From: Bettongia penicillata ogilbyi | Lineage: Eukaryota; Chordata; Mammalia; Diprotodontia; Potoroidae | NCBI GenBank assembly: GCA_023548195.1 | Contig: JAJHZJ010000601.1 | Span: 186,001 to 250,000 of the forward strand | Length of the DNA: 64,000 bases | Direction: 5' to 3' | In this document: positions 60,384-64,000 of the stretch, one piece after another | Position numbering within the stretch: position 1 is the first letter of the stretch | Layout: each line of letters begins with the position of its first letter | Notes under the pieces: generated by a model | Seen by the model: only the letters and a program-made list of their open reading frames with translations | Database searches by the model: none | Told to the model about the DNA's origin: nothing | Position numbers and translations under genes: made by a program

Positions 60384-60889
60384 AGTTATAATTATAGTCT
60401 ATGTATTTCTCTCCATCCTCTTTCCCCTCATTTGTACTTTTGGTTCTCCCATTTCCCTTCCCCTCCTCAATAGTTTTCACTTTTCACTACCACCTCCTAC
60501 AGCCTTCCCTTCCTTCCTTTAGCCCCCCTCACTTTTACTCCCCTATACCTTTACTGCTTCTTCCAACCTTTTTGGCTTCTCCTCCCCTTTTTCCCCCTTT
60601 CCCTCCTACTGCCTTTAGAGCTACTTAGAATTATATACTTAAGTTTGCTGTTCCCTCCTTGAATCAAATCAGCTGAGAGTACCTCTCAAACAATTCTCAT
60701 TTCCCTCTCCTCTCTTCCTCTACTACAATTTTATACTTCTTCCTGTGATGTAATTTACAATTTTCTGCTTCCTCCTTTGCACAACTCCTGTTACAATCCC
60801 TTCGCATACTTAAATCATATTTTTAACATGACATCATTTAGTTTATACCAGTTCCCAGACTCTTGTCCAGATTCTTTTTTTTTTTTTTT

Positions 60890-61436
60890 CATCTTGGCTT
60901 TCTGGCAGGGCAATAATTGTTAAATTTTCTCTCCTGGATCTATTTTCCAGGTCAGTTGTTTTTCCAATTAGATATTTTATATTTTCTTCTATTTTTCATT
61001 CTTTAGATTTAGTTTTACTGATTCTTGCTGTCTCATGGAGTCATTACCTTCTACTCGACAAACTCTAATTTTCATCATACTGTTTTCTTCAGTTAACTTT
61101 TGCTTCTCCTTTTCCCTCTGTCCAACTCTTCCTTTTAAGGAAGTTAATTTTTGTACTTCCTTTTACATTTGTTCAATTTTCTTTTTTAAAGAGATGTTCT
61201 CATCCGTGAATTCTTTTTTCTTAGTTTTAAAATCATTGGCCAGTTATTCTACTATTTCCTTCTTCAGTTGTTTGAGGAGACCTGTTTGTGCTTGCGAGCA
61301 ATTCATAGTCCCTTCTGAAGTTTCAGATGGAAGGACAGTCTCACTACTGACCTCTTTGGTATTTGTGTTTTGATCTTTGTCCCCATAGAAAGTTTCTATT
61401 TTTTTCTCATCCCTTCTTTTGCTTTTTCTTGCTCAT
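60890..61436 (-). pseudogene. LINE-1 ORF1p remnant
   Basis: The start codon complement is at 61434-61436 (MSKKKQK...). Coiled-coil sequence with EQ..KEVQKL-like repeats is recognisable in several frames, followed by the beginning of the RRM (SRRENLTIIALPES). The sequence stops at the T-run 60873-60889. The RRM and C-terminal domains are missing. Confidence 0.75.
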
Positions 61437-62392
61437 GATGGTGATTGTGTATTGTGGCTTCTGGTTCTTTCAGTTAGAAGCTGCAGAATTTGGTGTTGAG
61501 CTGACTTGTGTGAAAAAATTAAGAGCAGGTGTCTTTTTATCTTTTTGTTTTGTGTTTCCCTGATTGATCCTGGGGTTACCTTGTTAAGTGTGGGGGAGGG
61601 GTGTTCTGGTCAAGGAAGATCTCCTGAACTGAACTGAGGCAAAGACAAGCTCAGGGGATGGTGATCCAAGTTGCCTTATTATCTTCCTGTTTTCCCTGGA
61701 GTGCTGAGGCATGCCTAGATCCTAGTGCGAGTTTCCACCTCTCTTGGGTCTCCTCTACTGGCGCTGAGGCTTGTCTGGGTCCTAGTATAAGTTTCCACAC
61801 CTCCCAATGCTTCTCTCCTTCCAGTTCACCTCCACCGCAGTATAAGAATCCCCCTTAGCTATTTTCCTAGCCTCAGGTGTTATGAGATCATTTGCCCCCT
61901 CTGCTGTTTCCGCTGATCCAGGAGTTTTCTGGGAAAATATTTTATGGTTCTTTTAAGGTCATCAAGGGGAGAGGAGAGAGCATTTACTGATCACTCTGCC
62001 ATCCTGACTCCCTGAAGTTCAGGTAGGTGACTTACAGATGGATAATCTGCGTGCTGAAAGTCCCAAGAATTGCTGTGTTTGATATCTCGTGCTCAGTAGC
62101 TGTCACTCGCTCGGTTCTGCTGGTCTCTCACAGTGGGCTAACGCTGTGCTGGTTCTGCCTGCTGCTGTGTCAGGTTTCCCGGGGACTTCCCACTCTGCTG
62201 TGCTTGACGTATTGTGTTGTGCACTGTGGGCTCACCCATGTGGAACAGATCCTTCCTGCTGACCTTTCAGTCTGTCCTGGGATTTGAATCTGCAACATTC
62301 TGTCTCCTATTGGATTCTGCGCCTCCAAATCTTGGTCAGATTCTCTTTTTAGAGGTATGTATTGCTCTCACTCCACCATCTTGGCTCCACCC
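61437..62392 (-). promoter_or_regulatory. LINE-1 5' UTR, two-module type
   Basis: Module 1 begins at 62392 with GTGGAGCCAAGATGGTGGAG and ends near 62012. Module 2 begins there with AGTCAGGATGGCAGAGTG and runs to the ORF1 start. The same two-module order occurs at 31712-32667 in the other L1. L1 5' UTRs hold an internal promoter. The plus-strand frames here are by-products. Confidence 0.75.
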
Positions 62393-64000
62393 CTCACCAT
62401 TCATTGGTAAAGGTTTACGTTCCATATTCTCTCCATCCCTCCCTACACACCCTCATTGAGAAAACAAACAATGCAATACAGGTAATACATGTGTAACAGT
62501 GCAAAGCGCTTCCATAATAGTTATGTTGTAAAAGATTAACCATAGTTTCCTCTGCCCTATCCTACTCTTCATTTACTCCATTCACTCCCTTGACCTTTCC
62601 TCCCACAACAGTGTTTGTTTCTGATTATTCTTTTTCCCAATTTGCTGTCCCTTCTATTATCTTTCCTCTCCTATCTCCTTCCCCCTTGCCTTCCTGCAGG
62701 GTAAGCCAAATCCCATGAGAATAAAGGTCAATTATTTTCTTTCATCTCCCTCCTCTTCTCCTCCATTTTTAAAGCTCTTTCTTCTCTTTTTTATGTGAGA
62801 TGATTTGCTATATTCCACGTCTCCCTTTCTCTTATTCCTAGTTCATTCCATTCAACAGTAAGTTTTGTTTTTTAGATATTCTCCCTGTGCCTTCTATGTA
62901 TGTGTGTGTCTGTGTTTGTGTGCATACACCGATTTATATACTCATACCTACACATATGTAATATAATACCCATACCCACAAACATACATAAATCCTAACT
63001 CTCCTCATACTGTAAAAGGTTTCATGAGTTACAAGTACAATCTATCCATGTAGAAATGTGAACAGTCCAACTTTAATGTATTTCCTAAGACTTCACTTTC
63101 CTGCTTACCTTTTCATGTTTCTCTTGATTCTTGTATTTGAAAGTCAAATTTTATATTGAGCTCTGATGTTTTCAATAAGAATGTTTGGAAGTCCTCTATA
63201 TAACTGAAATTATGTTTTTCCCCCTGAAGTATTACGCTTAGTTTTGCTGGGTAAGTGATTGTTAATTTTAATCCTATCTCTTTCACCTCTGGAATATCAT
63301 ATTCCAAGCCTTTCAGTCCCTTAGTGTGGAAACTGCTAAATCCTGTGTTATCCTGATTATATTTTTACAATACTTGAATTGTTTCTTTCTGGATATTTGT
63401 AATATTTTTTCCTTTGTCTGGAAACTCTGTAATTTGGCTACAGTGTTGCTAGGAGTTTTCTTTTCGGAATCTATTTCAAGAGGTGTTCAGTGAATTCTTT
63501 CTATTTCTATTTTATCCTCTGCTTCTAGAATATCAGGGCACTTCCCTTTGGTAATTTCTTGGAAAATGATGAGATGATGTCTAGGCTATTTTTTTGAACA
63601 TGGTTTATAGGTTGACCAACAGTTTTTTTCAATTATTTCTCCTGGATCTATTTTCCAGGGCATTTGCTTTTGAATGAGATATTTCACTTTGTCTTCTATT
63701 TTTTTCTTTATTTTGACTTCATTTTGTAATTTCTTGGTTTCTCTTAAAGTCATCAACTTCCATCCGCTCATTCTAATTTTTAAAGACTATTTACTTCTGT
63801 GAGCTTTTGAACTTCTTTTTCCATTTGGCACGTTCTGTTTGATATTGATATTTTGGGCCTTCTTTGCCATTTGAGTTAGTTTACTTTTTGGGAGGGAGGT
63901 CTCCTTTAGCAAGTTCTTGACTCACTTTTATGATTTTCTATCATCCCTCTTCCCAATTTTTCCTCCACCTCACTTACTTGATTTTCAAAATCATTTTTGA
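62393..64000 (-). mobile_element. HAL1 element (minus), 3' UTR and ORF1, cut by window edge
   Basis: The 3' UTR occupies about 62400-63060 and the ORF1 C-terminal domain 63305-63110 (LTITYPAKLSVILQG, DFQTFLLKTSEL). The RRM and coiled coil run from about 63330 to 64000 and off the window. TGA follows LRD at about 63318-63320, as in other copies. The L1 5' end abuts at 62392, so the L1 may have inserted into this HAL1 or a deletion joined them. Confidence 0.82.

Larger units (their letters stand above)
57121..62392 (-). mobile_element. LINE-1 element (minus), nearly complete, 3' UTR missing
   Basis: Along minus: a two-module 5' UTR (62392-61437), ORF1 (61436 to about 60890), an inter-ORF A/G-rich spacer (about 60860-60400) and ORF2 (60383-57145). 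The 3' end stops near 57121, short of the 3' UTR seen in the L1 at 26030. Both ORFs are broken. A 17-base T run (60873-60889) sits where ORF1 breaks off. This is the only element in the window with recognisable ORF1 and ORF2 together. Confidence 0.88.

Noticed and set aside
57121..62392. Minus-strand L1 as an active retrotransposon
   Set aside because: ORF1 is truncated at a homopolymer, ORF2 has several breaks, the endonuclease GDFN is GNLN, and the 3' UTR is missing.

Overview
This is AT-rich vertebrate genomic DNA with no live protein-coding gene that I can defend. The interspersed repeats point to a marsupial. There are many ORF1-only LINE-1 derivatives (HAL1, 'half-L1'), full LINE-1 debris, tRNA-headed SINEs with the 'agagcacc...ctgagttcaaat...tgtgaccttgggcaa' core typical of metatherians, MIR relics, a few LTR pieces and many long microsatellites. 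I cannot name the genus.

The backbone is an ancient tandem segmental duplication. About four and a half degenerate units lie head to tail. Where complete, each unit contains (1) a block with a minus-strand MIR carrying microsatellites, (2) a segment ending in a plus-strand SINE, (3) a conserved non-coding block ending in a splice-donor-like site, (4) a class II olfactory receptor (OR) coding region preceded by a splice-acceptor-like site, and (5) a downstream block with a MIR-like fragment and, in some units, a minus-strand SINE. The OR coding regions are at 7162-8121, 20584-21393, 41786-42740 and 50301-51243, all on plus, and all are pseudogenes. OR1 and OR2 share one nonsense codon. OR4 is nearly intact. 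The MIR block occurs near 1.9, 13.9, 23.2, 45.8 and 55.5 kb.

Insertions have stretched the units unequally. Unit 1 holds a minus HAL1 (10.7-13.4 kb) and a plus HAL1 (16.7-19.1 kb). Unit 2 is the most invaded (24.7-39.1 kb). It has a HAL1 3' fragment, an old L1 split by a full-length HAL1, and another HAL1 split by a 4.2-kb L1-plus-retroviral-LTR insertion with a perfect 14-nt target duplication, followed by a truncated HAL1. Unit 3 carries a processed pseudogene of FAM89B inside the presumed 5' intron of OR3 (39.9-41.3 kb), a locally inverted segment (46.6-47.2 kb), an A-tailed insertion and a solo-LTR candidate. Unit 4 has a SINE cluster (53.2-54.5 kb) and is cut by a minus-strand L1 (57.1-62.4 kb) that abuts another HAL1 running off the right edge.

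I found no novel biochemical system. What deserves a second look is structural: paralogous units that act as empty-site controls for one another, a codon in HAL1 ORF1 that appears as TGA, CAA or CGA in different copies, a composite L1/ERV insertion, SINEs with swapped heads, and retained splice-like signals beside dead OR genes.
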